From Granulicella mallensis (GTDB lineage: Bacteria > Acidobacteriota > Terriglobia > Terriglobales > Acidobacteriaceae), in assembly GCF_014203225.1 (NCBI RefSeq), contig NZ_JACHIO010000019.1, positions 1 through 64,000 on the forward strand: a stretch of DNA of 64,000 bases. The letters are read 5' to 3'. Both the position numbers and the translations under genes were made by a program. Within the stretch, counting starts at the first letter, position 1. Each line of letters starts with the position of its first letter. Of this stretch, positions 43,840-52,366 are shown one piece after another. A model generated the notes under the pieces. The model ran no database searches. It worked only from the letters and a program-made list of their open reading frames with translations, and had not been told where the DNA came from.

Positions 43840-44619
43840 TTAGAGCGTCCTCCGGCGGGGCTCTTCCTGAACCGGCGGGGCGGGGGGCGGAAGCAGAGCC
43901 GCGTTTTCGATCGCGTTCAGAAGCTCGCGGCCGAAGTCGTCGGAGCGCGCCGCAAACTCACGCAGCCGTGCGGTGAGCTGGTTGTAGCCGATGAGTGCGG
44001 GGATGGCGACGACGAGGCCGGCGGCGGTGGTGATGAGCGCTTCACTGATGCCTGGAGCGACGGCCCGCAGGGTGGCTGCGCCGGCGGTTCCGAGACCGTG
44101 AAAGGCGTCAACGATACCCATCACTGTTCCGAACAGGCCGACGAAGGTGGCGGACTGGGCGATGGTCGCGAGCCAGGTCATGCGGCGTTCCATGATGGTC
44201 ACCGCTTCGCTGGAGGCGGTCTGCGCGGCGCGTTCCATGGCCTGGGGATTAGGCGGCGTGCCGCGGCCTCCGCTCTGGCGCTGGTACTCGTCGTGGATCT
44301 CGTGGAAGACGGTGACGAGCGGGCTGGGGCGGAACTGGTCCGCGACAGCGGCGATCTCGCTCAAGCGCCCCGACTTGCGAAACGCCCGGACGAAGCGGCG
44401 GTTCTGCTTGTTGGCGGCACCGAAGCTTCTCCACTTCGAGAGCATGATGGCCCAGGAAAAGATGCTGGCCAGCAGGAGAATCCCGAGCACGGTCAGGGCC
44501 GTGGGTCCGCTGTTGTGCAGCATTTCGGTGAGCGCGCCGGAGTGCGCCGCAACGGGAGGCGGGCCGAGTTGGTCGGGTGTTGCGTCCTGCAGGAGTAGAG
44601 CGAGTGTGAGCACAGTCAT
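43840..44619 (-). CDS. tolQ: TolQ/ExbB proton channel protein
   Basis: A 259-residue protein with three membrane helices. The first is at about 35-55 (ALTVLGILLLASIFSWAIML), and the other two form the conserved MotA/TolQ/ExbB region (TFVGLFGTVMGIVDAFHGLGTAGAA and EALITTAAGLVVAIPALIGYN). It forms the motor with TolR. It is the first gene of the tol operon. No obvious Shine-Dalgarno sequence precedes its ATG, so the start may be elsewhere within the first codons. The C-terminus is Pro-rich. Confidence 0.93.
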   Translation of the reverse strand: MTVLTLALLLQDATPDQLGPPPVAAHSGALTEMLHNSGPTALTVLGILLLASIFSWAIMLSKWRSFGAANKQNRRFVRAFRKSGRLSEIAAVADQFRPSPLVTVFHEIHDEYQRQSGGRGTPPNPQAMERAAQTASSEAVTIMERRMTWLATIAQSATFVGLFGTVMGIVDAFHGLGTAGAATLRAVAPGISEALITTAAGLVVAIPALIGYNQLTARLREFAARSDDFGRELLNAIENAALLPPPAPPVQEEPRRRTL

Positions 44620-44690
44620 AGCGTCAGGTTTAGTGTACTTGCGGGATGCGGTTCAGGTGTACCCAGGCAGGTACGGGTGAGTTGTTGTTT

Positions 44691-44736
44691 GTTTTTCGTC
44701 GTCATCCTTCGCCGATGGCTGATGACGACGAAAAAC
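44691..44736. repeat. 16-bp inverted repeat between tolQ and recN
   Basis: GTTTTTCGTCGTCATC (44691-44706) pairs perfectly with 44721-44736. The unit GGATGACGACGAAAAACAAA also occurs at 72-91, near the left edge of the window, so it is another dispersed repeat. It lies in the divergent promoter gap. Confidence 0.8.
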
Positions 44737-44820
44737 AGATATGTCTCGATCTCTCCAAAACTTCTTTGTGATGCGCTTTTCTTTCGCCTCCTGTTATGCT
44801 CTCGGTGACGAGAGACTCCC

Positions 44821-46512
44821 ATGCTGCTGGAACTGCGCGCAGAAAACTATGCCGTTATCGACCACGCGGTCGCGGTCTTTGGCCCCGGCCTGAACCTGCT
44901 GACGGGTGAAACCGGTGCTGGCAAATCGATCCTGATCGACGCCCTGGTGCTGCTGCTGGGAGGCAAAGCCTCCAGCGATCTCGTGCGCTTTGGCGCGGAG
45001 AAGGCGGTGCTGGGCTGCGTCTTCGAGTCGACGATCGGCGCGGATGCGATCCTCGAACGCAACGGCATCGACCCGGAGTCGGGAGAGATCCTCCTGCGGC
45101 GCGAGATTGGCGCGAACGGCAAGGGCCGTGTGTTTATTAATAACCAGCCGGCGACCGTGGGCGTGCTGCGGCAGCTTGCGCCGGAGCTGGCGCTTGTCCA
45201 CGCGCAGTCCGAGACCTTAATCGCTTTCGACGCCGAACAGCAGCGGCTGCTGCTGGACCGGTTTGGCGACCTCAGCTCCGAGGAGGTTGCGAACGCCTTC
45301 GACGTTTGGAGGGGACTCCGCACGCAGATCGAAGAGCTGCGTAACGCCGAGCAGGACCGCATGCGTCTTGTGGACCTATGGAGCTTCCAGTCACGCGAGA
45401 TTGAGGCTGCCGGCCTTACCGATGCGGAGGAAGATACACAGTTGGAGGCGGAGAAGCGTGTGCTGGCCAATGCCGAGCGGCTTCTGACCGGAGCGAACGC
45501 CGCGCAGGAGTTGCTGTACGAAGGCGAGACCTCGGCGGAGTCGCTGCTGGGAGCTGCGCTGCGGCACGTCGAAGACCTGGCGCGGTTTGATGAGCAGTTC
45601 CGCGAGACGGCGCAGCAGCTGGCGTCGGCCAAGGCGGGCGTTGAGGATGTGACTTCGACGCTGCGCAAGTTTGCCGGGGAGATCTCGGCCTCTCCGGAAC
45701 GGCTGGGTGAGATTGAAGACCGTCTGGCGGCACTGGACCGATTGAAGCGCAAGTACGGTGCGACGCTGGGCGAGGTGATGAGCTTTGGCGCTGAAGTTGC
45801 GGGCAGGCTGGCGGAGCTGGAGAATCGAGATGCAAGGCTGCGGGAGCTGGAAGTCCAGCTTGCGACTGCGGCGAAGACCTATGAGGCCGCCGCGCACCGC
45901 CTGAGCGAAGAGCGGGTGGCGGCTGCGCGGAAGCTGGGCAAGGTGGCGGAGCGGCAGATCAACGAGCTCGCGATGCAGGCCCGGTTCGCGGTGGATGTGG
46001 TGTCTGACGAGACTGCAACGGCCTGGGCGGCGCATGGCTGGGATAGCGTCGAGTGCCGGATTGCGACCAATCCCGGCGAGCCGGTGAAGCCGTTGACGGA
46101 GATCGCGTCGGGTGGCGAGATGTCCCGCGTGATGCTGGCGCTGAAGGTGTCGGTGGAAGAGGGCGCTGCCGCGGCGGCGAAGCGCAAGCGCACGGCATTG
46201 CCGCGAACGCTGGTGTTCGATGAGATCGACATCGGCATTGGCGGCAGGGCGGCAGAGGCCGTCGGGCAGAAGCTGAAAACGTTGTCGCGGGCTCAACAGG
46301 TGTTGTGTATTACGCATCTGCCGCAGATTGCGGCCTTTGCAGACCAGCACTTCCTGATCGAGAAGTCGGAGCGGCGGGGAAGAACGCAGACGGGAGTTCG
46401 CCAGATGGAGCGCCCGGAACGCGTGGAGGAGATTGCGCGCATGCTTTCGGGTGCGAGCCTGACGGAGACTTCGTTGCGCCATGCGGAGCAGATGCTGGCG
46501 TCGAGCGTATAG
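44821..46512 (+). CDS. recN: DNA repair protein RecN
   Basis: An SMC-like ATPase for double-strand-break repair. Walker A is GETGAGKS near residue 30 and the N-terminus reads MLLELRAENYAVIDHAVAVFGPGLNLLTG. A central coiled coil spans about 150-370. The C-terminal half has the ABC signature region LTEIASGGEMSRVMLALKV and Walker B TLVFDEIDIGIGG. It ends with QVLCITHLPQIAAFADQHFLIEK. At 563 residues it is full length. In many bacteria recN is LexA-controlled; I did not find a clear LexA box upstream by eye. Confidence 0.95.
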   Translation: MLLELRAENYAVIDHAVAVFGPGLNLLTGETGAGKSILIDALVLLLGGKASSDLVRFGAEKAVLGCVFESTIGADAILERNGIDPESGEILLRREIGANGKGRVFINNQPATVGVLRQLAPELALVHAQSETLIAFDAEQQRLLLDRFGDLSSEEVANAFDVWRGLRTQIEELRNAEQDRMRLVDLWSFQSREIEAAGLTDAEEDTQLEAEKRVLANAERLLTGANAAQELLYEGETSAESLLGAALRHVEDLARFDEQFRETAQQLASAKAGVEDVTSTLRKFAGEISASPERLGEIEDRLAALDRLKRKYGATLGEVMSFGAEVAGRLAELENRDARLRELEVQLATAAKTYEAAAHRLSEERVAAARKLGKVAERQINELAMQARFAVDVVSDETATAWAAHGWDSVECRIATNPGEPVKPLTEIASGGEMSRVMLALKVSVEEGAAAAAKRKRTALPRTLVFDEIDIGIGGRAAEAVGQKLKTLSRAQQVLCITHLPQIAAFADQHFLIEKSERRGRTQTGVRQMERPERVEEIARMLSGASLTETSLRHAEQMLASSV

Positions 46513-46521
46513 GCGCTGGGG

Positions 46522-46652
46522 AGATTCCCTCCGTGGCTAAAGCCACAGAAGCAAAGGCGCGGGGACGGCGGGGCTGAAGCCCCGCCCCTTCAAAGCAGCC
46601 CTGCCCCTTCAATGCGATCCACCCCTTCAAAGCAGCCCCGCCCTTTCAACGC
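46522..46652. repeat. REP composite (family A) after recN
   Basis: GTGGCTAAAGCCAC (46543-46545 onward) is followed by GGCGGGGCTGAAGCCCCGCC (about 46567-46586). Three successive CCCCTTCAAAGC-type tails follow, suggesting partial tandem copies. Confidence 0.88.
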
Positions 46653-46780
46653 GACGTCAGCAGCGAAAAACGGCTGTGACGGCAGCGCGGGCAATAGCAT
46701 TAAATCCCCTCCTGTGCAAGCAACTCGGCACCATGCGGACAGCTCTTATTGAGCAACTGTTACGCCGTAAGGAGACTGCC

Positions 46781-46921
46781 ATGCCAGAACCCAGGAAATG
46801 CGGACACGCGAGTTGTTCCTGCATCTGCACGGATGGCAAGAAGTTCTGCTGCCAGATGTGCGAAGACAGCAAAAACGTTACTGATTTGAGGTGCGACTGC
46901 AAGCATTCGTGCTGCGGATAG
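46781..46921 (+). CDS. Small metallothionein-like Cys-rich protein
   Basis: A 46-residue protein with ten Cys and three His: KCGHASCSCICTDG, FCCQMCED, and LRCDCKHSCCG. The arrangement CxC...C..C...CxCxH..C resembles bacterial SmtA/BmtA metallothioneins, which bind zinc or cadmium. The ATG at 46781 has a good TAAGGAG 7 nt upstream; the frame is open back to 46676 but that part is not expected to be translated. No regulator of the SmtB/ArsR type is adjacent. Confidence 0.8.
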   Translation: MPEPRKCGHASCSCICTDGKKFCCQMCEDSKNVTDLRCDCKHSCCG

Positions 46922-47037
46922 AGTTTGCTGGAACGATGTGAAGAAAAATAAAGGGGAAGCACAACCGAGGCACTTTTTTCGTGTCTAGGTAGAGACGTTT
47001 TCTTCTTTTTCTTCTTTCTTTGTCGAGGGGGCCGAAC

Positions 47038-47214
47038 ATGATCGAATCGCCAAATTCCGCGAAACGCCTGTTGCTTGCAACCGTACGTCCGATCATGACC
47101 TCGCCCCTGGCGATGGCTTTGCCTGGGGTGTTGGCGGCGGCCAGCCTTGGCGGGGTGGGGGCGTCTGTGGCCCAGCTCCTTCCGCTTTTTCAGCAGGACC
47201 CATCTGAAGAATAA
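47038..47214 (+). CDS. Small membrane protein, unknown
   Basis: A 58-residue product with one hydrophobic segment (MALPGVLAAASLGGVGASVAQLLPLF, about residues 30-52) and a short charged N-terminus. GAGGGGG lies 8 nt upstream of the ATG, after a pyrimidine-rich stretch. No family recognised. It lies 95 bp before ispH on the same strand. It could be real or a chance frame; the ribosome site and the single clean helix make a gene more likely than not. Confidence 0.45.
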   Translation: MIESPNSAKRLLLATVRPIMTSPLAMALPGVLAAASLGGVGASVAQLLPLFQQDPSEE

Positions 47215-47308
47215 GGGGCTCCCGCTGGTTGTGGACCGGACCCTGGGATGCACCGGACGTGGTTCAAATTGAGTGCGTTGCCCCAGGGAAACGCGTATAC
47301 TTGGGGGT

Positions 47309-48334
47309 GTGAATGCAGCCACCCTTGCTCCCGAAGATATTAACCAGAACGTAACCGGTTCCCCGGCGAAACGCGTCCTCCTGCTGAAGCCCCGCGGCTT
47401 CTGCGCGGGAGTGGTTCGCGCCGTGGATATCGTAAAAATCGCCCTGGATACCTTTGGCGCGCCGATCTATGTCCGCAAGGAGATCGTGCATAACAGCTAT
47501 GTGGTGAACGATCTCGCCGGCAAAGGCGCTATCTTCGTCAACGAGTTGGACGAGGTTCCGGCCGGTGCACGCGTCATTTACTCGGCGCACGGTGTCTCCC
47601 CGGCGGTTCGGGAGCATGCCAAGGAGCGCGGCCTGAAGGTCATCGACGCGACCTGCCCGCTGGTCACCAAGGTTCACGTGGAAGCCATCAAGTTCGCCAA
47701 ACAGGGCTATTCGCTCGTTCTCGTCGGTCATCGCGACCACGAAGAGGTCGAGGGTACCCAGGGTGAGGCCCCGACCGTAACTCAGGTCGTTTCAACGGTC
47801 GAAGAGGTTGCAGTGCTGGTGGTGCCCGATCCGAACAAGGTGGCCTACCTGACGCAGACGACGCTGTCGCTCGATGAAGCCCGCTACATGATCGAGGCTT
47901 TGAAGAAGAAGTTCCCCAACATCGTTGGGCCGCATGCGCAGGACATCTGCTACGCGACAGAGAACCGCCAGACAGCGGTGAAGAATGTCGCTCACGGAGC
48001 GGACGTGGTTCTGGTAGTCGGATCGCGGAACAGTTCGAACTCCAATCGTCTCGTGGAAGTCTCCCAGAATCTGGGAACGAACTCCTACCTGATCGATAAG
48101 GCGGAGGATATCCAGCCGGAGTGGATCGAAAACGTTTCGACTGTTGCGATTACGGCAGGCGCCTCCGCGCCTGAGATTCTGGTGCAGGATGTCGTTCAGT
48201 ATTTGCAGGGTAAGGGATACGGATCGGTAGAAGAAGTCGAAGTGATGCCGGAGAATGTACGTTTCGGCCTGCCGCCGGAGATTGTGCAGGCGATCGCCTC
48301 CGCGCCTCCGATAGCGAGAGACGTCACGGCATAA
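47309..48334 (+). CDS. ispH: 4-hydroxy-3-methylbut-2-enyl diphosphate reductase
   Basis: Last step of the MEP isoprenoid pathway, producing IPP and DMAPP through a [4Fe-4S] cluster. The three cluster cysteines are C32 (RGFCAGV), C116 (DATCPLV) and C214 (QDICYAT) counted from the GTG at 47309. Conserved YSAHGV and NSSNSNRLVE motifs are also present. At 341 residues it is normal for the long bacterial type. The GTG has a G-rich ribosome site; the frame opens upstream to 47273. It precedes the hopanoid genes and would feed their squalene precursor. Confidence 0.95.
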   Translation: MNAATLAPEDINQNVTGSPAKRVLLLKPRGFCAGVVRAVDIVKIALDTFGAPIYVRKEIVHNSYVVNDLAGKGAIFVNELDEVPAGARVIYSAHGVSPAVREHAKERGLKVIDATCPLVTKVHVEAIKFAKQGYSLVLVGHRDHEEVEGTQGEAPTVTQVVSTVEEVAVLVVPDPNKVAYLTQTTLSLDEARYMIEALKKKFPNIVGPHAQDICYATENRQTAVKNVAHGADVVLVVGSRNSSNSNRLVEVSQNLGTNSYLIDKAEDIQPEWIENVSTVAITAGASAPEILVQDVVQYLQGKGYGSVEEVEVMPENVRFGLPPEIVQAIASAPPIARDVTA

Positions 48335-48382
48335 CCAGCGGCTGACTGTTACGGCAGCCGTTGAGGGATAACCATTTTCAGG

Positions 48383-50413
48383 ATGAGTACAACACCGATC
48401 AATCCGAGTAATCCGGGGGGTACGGCTCCAAAGCAGCCACGGTTCGGCCGGCTCGACATGGCCATGGACCTTGTCATTGGCGGCATCAACCGGTCGGTTG
48501 AATGGCTGATGGGCGAGCAGGAAGAGCCAGGCTACTGGTGCGGAGAGCTTGAAGCCGACTCGATGCTCGAGGCGGACTATATCTTCATGCATACGCTGCT
48601 GGGGTCTGGCGACCGCGGCAAGATGGAGCGGTGCATCAACGAGATTCTGCGCCATCAGAACGCCGATGGCGGATGGAGCCTGTATCCCGGCGGCCCGTCG
48701 AATGTGCACTACGGCGTGAAGTGCTATCTTGCGCTGAAGCTGATGGGCTGGAGCGCGGACGATCCGGTGCTGGTGCGGGCGCGTGAGAACGTGCTCTCGC
48801 TGGGCGGTGTAGTCGAGTGCAACACCTTCACCAAGATCTATCTCTGCGCGCTGGGTCAGTACGACTATGACGCGGTTCCGGCGGTTCCGCCGGAGATGCT
48901 GCTGTTTCCGAACTGGTTCTACTTCAACATCTACGAGATCAGCTCGTGGTCACGCGGCATTCTGGTGCCGTTGTCGGTCATCTACTCGACCAAGCCGTTC
49001 AAGAAGCTGCCGCCTGAGCAGGGCATCGATGAGCTGTTCGTCGGTGGCCGCGCTAACGCGGATCTGCATCTGCGCTGGAATAAGAAGCAGTTCTTCTCCT
49101 GGCGCAACTTCTTCCTGATGCTCGATCGCATGATGCACTGGGCTGAGCGTATCCACATTCGCCCGCTGCGCAAGATCGCGCTGAAGAAGGCCGAGAAGTG
49201 GATGCTGGATAGATTTGAGATGTCGGACGGCCTGGGCGCCATCTATCCCGCGATGATGAACTCCATTATTGCGCTGCGCTACCTGGGTTACTCGGAAGAC
49301 GATCCGCAGTTCATCCGCGCGATGGACGAGTTCGAGAAGCTGGGTATTGAAGAGCCAGAGGTTCCGGGTGTGCATCCAGCTCGTTTCCGCATGCAGCCCT
49401 GCATGTCGCCGGTGTGGGACACGGCGTATGCGGTCTTCGCGCTGGGCGAGGCGGGTGTTCCCAAGGACGATCCCCGGCTGCTCAAGGCCGCCGACTGGAT
49501 GCTGTCCAAAGAGGTTCGTCACAAGGGCGATTGGGCGGTCAAGGTCAAGAACGTCGAGCCCGGCGGCTGGTACTTCGAGTTCAATAACGAGTTTTATCCC
49601 GATGTCGACGACTCGGCGCAGGTGCTGCTGGCCCTGAACTGCGTGCAAAACCCTCGCGAGCGCTACCAGTACGAGGTCTCGCAGCGGGCATTGAACTGGA
49701 TCTTCGCGATGCAGTGCAAGAACGGCGGCTGGGCCTCGTTCGACAAGGACAATACGAAGCAGATCTTCGAGTCGATCCCGTTTGCCGACCATAACGCGAT
49801 GATCGATCCGCCGACGGTCGACATCACCGGGCGCATCCTGGAGATGCTCTCCGGCTACGGCTTCACGCGCAGCGACAAGCGGGTGGAGAAGGCGGTTCAG
49901 TTTATCCTCAAGGGGCAGGAGCCGGATGGCTCATGGTTTGGCCGCTGGGGCGTCAACTATCTCTATGGAACGTTCCTGGTCCTGCGCGGGCTGGAGGCGA
50001 TCGGGTACTCGTACCTGGAGCCGGCAGTGCAGCAGGCGGCGGAGTGGATCCGCATGGTGCAGAATACCGACGGCGGATGGGGCGAGACCTGCGGCACGTA
50101 TGACGATCCGAACCAGCGCGGCGTTGGGCCTTCGACGCCTTCGCAGACTGCCTGGGCGATCCTCGGGTTGCTGGCGGCGAACGATACCCGTTCGGACTCG
50201 GTGGCCAAGGGAATTCGCTGGCTGATCGAGCGTCAGCATGAGGACGGTTCGTGGGACGAGCTGATGCCGGGCCGCGATGGCGAGAGCTATTACACCGGAA
50301 CAGGTTTCCCCCGCGTCTTCTACCTGGGGTATCACCTGTACAAGCAGTACTTCCCGCTTTTGGCGCTGACGACGTATCGCAAGGCGCTCGAGCGTGAACA
50401 AGCCGAAGCCTAA
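48383..50413 (+). CDS. shc: Squalene-hopene cyclase
   Basis: Cyclises squalene to hopene, the first committed hopanoid step, at the membrane. The acid motif DVDD is at residues 407-410. QW-type repeats (QNADGGWSLYPG, QNTDGGWGETCG, QHEDGSWDE and similar) run through the protein, and the C-terminal GTGFPRVFYLGYHLYKQYFP matches the family. The 676 residues are slightly longer than the Alicyclobacillus enzyme because of a Pro/Asn-rich N-terminal tail. It starts 49 bp after ispH and is followed 54 bp later by hpnH, so these probably form one operon. Confidence 0.96.
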   Translation: MSTTPINPSNPGGTAPKQPRFGRLDMAMDLVIGGINRSVEWLMGEQEEPGYWCGELEADSMLEADYIFMHTLLGSGDRGKMERCINEILRHQNADGGWSLYPGGPSNVHYGVKCYLALKLMGWSADDPVLVRARENVLSLGGVVECNTFTKIYLCALGQYDYDAVPAVPPEMLLFPNWFYFNIYEISSWSRGILVPLSVIYSTKPFKKLPPEQGIDELFVGGRANADLHLRWNKKQFFSWRNFFLMLDRMMHWAERIHIRPLRKIALKKAEKWMLDRFEMSDGLGAIYPAMMNSIIALRYLGYSEDDPQFIRAMDEFEKLGIEEPEVPGVHPARFRMQPCMSPVWDTAYAVFALGEAGVPKDDPRLLKAADWMLSKEVRHKGDWAVKVKNVEPGGWYFEFNNEFYPDVDDSAQVLLALNCVQNPRERYQYEVSQRALNWIFAMQCKNGGWASFDKDNTKQIFESIPFADHNAMIDPPTVDITGRILEMLSGYGFTRSDKRVEKAVQFILKGQEPDGSWFGRWGVNYLYGTFLVLRGLEAIGYSYLEPAVQQAAEWIRMVQNTDGGWGETCGTYDDPNQRGVGPSTPSQTAWAILGLLAANDTRSDSVAKGIRWLIERQHEDGSWDELMPGRDGESYYTGTGFPRVFYLGYHLYKQYFPLLALTTYRKALEREQAEA

Positions 50414-50467
50414 GACCGTACAGCAACATCGAATACATTACACACGAAGTATGAAGGAGTACTCAGC

Positions 50468-51622
50468 ATGGCCGTACCTATCTCACAAGCCTGGACCGTA
50501 GCAACCTACGTTCTCAAGCAGAAGCTTTCGGGACGCAAGCGGTATCCGCTGGTGCTTATGCTCGAGCCACTCTTCCGCTGCAACCTGGCCTGCGCCGGCT
50601 GCGGCAAGATCCAGTACCCTGCGCACATCCTGAAGGCTGAACTGACGCCGGAGCAGTGCTTCAAGGCGGTAGAAGAGTGCGGTACGCCGATGGTGTCCAT
50701 CCCTGGCGGCGAGCCTTTGCTGCACCCCCAGATGCCGGAGATCGTCGCCGGCCTGGTGGCGCGCAAGAAGTATGTTTACATGTGCACGAACGCGCTGCTG
50801 TTGAAAGAGAAGCTGCATCTCTTCAAGCCGTCGAAGTACCTCAGCTTCTCCGTGCATGTGGACGGAGAACGCGAGCATCACGACTTCGGTGTCTGCCGCG
50901 AAGGCGGATACGACGTCGCAATGGAAGGCGTGCGCGCGGCTGTGGACGCGGGTTTCCGTGTCACGACGAACACTACGCTCTTCGATGGCGCAGACCCGAA
51001 CTCGGTGCGCCGTCACTTCGACCAGATGATGGAAGCGGGCGTGGAGAGCATGATGGTCTCGCCCGGCTACACCTACGACAAGGCCCCGGACCAGAACCAC
51101 TTTCTGGGCAAGGCGAGGTCGCGCAAGCTCTTCCGTGCCATTCTCTCCAATCGCAAGAAGGCGTGGGAGTTCAATACGCACCCGCTGTTCTCGGAGTACC
51201 TCATGGGTAAGCAGGACTTCGAGTGCACGCCGTGGGGTATGCCGACGTACTCCATCTTCGGATGGCAGAAGCCCTGCTACCTCCTGCAGGATGGTTACGC
51301 CGATACCTTCCAGGAGTTGATGGAGACGACCGGATGGGAGAAGTACGGCGCCAAGAGTGGAAACCCGCAGTGCGCTAACTGCATGGTCCACTCCGGGCAC
51401 GAGGCTTCCGCGGTAGATTACAACTTCAGCTCGCTGAAGGGATTCTGGACAACGGCTAAGAAGTACATCTTCCGTCCTCAATATGAGGATGCGGATGCTC
51501 AAAAGCTGTTGAATGAGTGGAAGTCCGAGAGCCGCGGTCCGCTGGTGCAGATCGCCGGACAGACGCCGGTGGTTGTGACGACCTCGGTCAATGAAAACAT
51601 GACCAGCGTGGCGGGAGACTAA
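50468..51622 (+). CDS. hpnH: Adenosyl-hopene transferase, radical SAM
   Basis: Adds a 5'-deoxyadenosyl group to hopene, the first step to C35 hopanoids. The radical SAM cysteines are C38, C42 and C45 in FRCNLACAGCGK. The HpnH family N-terminus (AVPISQAWTVATYVLKQKLSGRKRYPLVLMLEPLFRC) and C-terminal Cys-containing region (CANCMVHSGHEASAVDY) are clear. At 384 residues it is full length. AGGAGTACTC precedes the ATG. The next gene starts after only 2 bp, so coupling is likely. Confidence 0.96.
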   Translation: MAVPISQAWTVATYVLKQKLSGRKRYPLVLMLEPLFRCNLACAGCGKIQYPAHILKAELTPEQCFKAVEECGTPMVSIPGGEPLLHPQMPEIVAGLVARKKYVYMCTNALLLKEKLHLFKPSKYLSFSVHVDGEREHHDFGVCREGGYDVAMEGVRAAVDAGFRVTTNTTLFDGADPNSVRRHFDQMMEAGVESMMVSPGYTYDKAPDQNHFLGKARSRKLFRAILSNRKKAWEFNTHPLFSEYLMGKQDFECTPWGMPTYSIFGWQKPCYLLQDGYADTFQELMETTGWEKYGAKSGNPQCANCMVHSGHEASAVDYNFSSLKGFWTTAKKYIFRPQYEDADAQKLLNEWKSESRGPLVQIAGQTPVVVTTSVNENMTSVAGD

Positions 51623-51624
51623 CG

Positions 51625-52083
51625 ATGGCGACACCACAACAGGAACGTCTGAAGATCGAACAGCTCCAGCAGGTCTCGGCGGACGAGATCGAGACGATTG
51701 CAGGCCGCGAACGCGAGAATCTGGAAGGCTGGATTCCTGCGCTGGCGTCGGAGGATGAAGTTCGCGACGCGCTGGAGAAGGCGTTTGATTATCGCGGCGA
51801 CATCACAGTGACGCGCAAGGACGGCTCGAAGGTCGAAGGGTATCTCTACGACCGCTTCAATGCGCCGACGCTGGAAGCCTCGGTGATTCGTATCATTCCG
51901 ACTCCCAAGCCGGGCAATCCGACGGAGCGGGTGAACGTCCGCTATGTCGATGTAGCCGCACTGCAGTTTACCGGCCGCGATACGGCTGCTGGCAAGACGT
52001 TCGAGGCCTGGGTGAAGAAGTACTGGGAGAAGAAAGCTGCTGGCGAGAAGAATATTCAGATCGAGCCGGAGAAGCTGGACTAG
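51625..52083 (+). CDS. Unknown 152-residue protein inside the hopanoid cluster
   Basis: A soluble protein without signal or membrane span. The N-terminal 60 residues are helical (QERLKIEQLQQVSADEIETIAGRERENL). A beta-rich core follows (DYRGDITVTRKDGSKVEGYLYDRF, SVIRIIPTPKPG, VRYVDVAALQFTGRDTAAG), and a basic helical tail ends it. The core reads like a small SH3-like barrel of the Rof or Sm type, which is only a resemblance. It starts 2 bp after hpnH and is followed by hpnA, so it is probably part of the pathway or its control. I do not recognise it as any of the named hpn genes. Confidence 0.7.
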   Translation: MATPQQERLKIEQLQQVSADEIETIAGRERENLEGWIPALASEDEVRDALEKAFDYRGDITVTRKDGSKVEGYLYDRFNAPTLEASVIRIIPTPKPGNPTERVNVRYVDVAALQFTGRDTAAGKTFEAWVKKYWEKKAAGEKNIQIEPEKLD

Positions 52084-52139
52084 TTTTCTTGCTTTCAGCT
52101 CAGGACGCAGCTTGGGTGCATTGGCAGTTTAGATACAGG

Positions 52140-52188
52140 GGCTGAGAGGCCGACTCATTGCAGTTACCCATGAGTCGGGCTTTCAGCC
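52140..52188 (+). terminator. Stem-loop after the hpnH unit
   Basis: GGCTGAGAGGCCGACTCAT (52140-52158) pairs imperfectly with 52170-52188, followed by TTTACCTCTTTAT. The remaining 52189-52366 gap shows nothing further. It resembles the hairpins at 10266 and 38940. Confidence 0.65.
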
Positions 52189-52366
52189 TTTACCTCTTTA
52201 TAGATCTGATTCCAGGCCAGCGGGCCGGTTGGTATAAAACCGCGCCTTTAGTGCTGGATCTGGTGTCTAATCCCAGAAGCAGATTTTCTTTGAGAATGAT
52301 AGAAGCAAAGCGCCTGTTTCCGTGTTGAAGATCGTAGGTTAGCAAATGGCAGGAAGTCTCTAGCGC

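Noticed and set aside
46676-46780. N-terminal extension of the metallothionein-like protein
   Set aside because: No ribosome site and no conservation pattern; the ATG at 46781 has a strong ribosome site.
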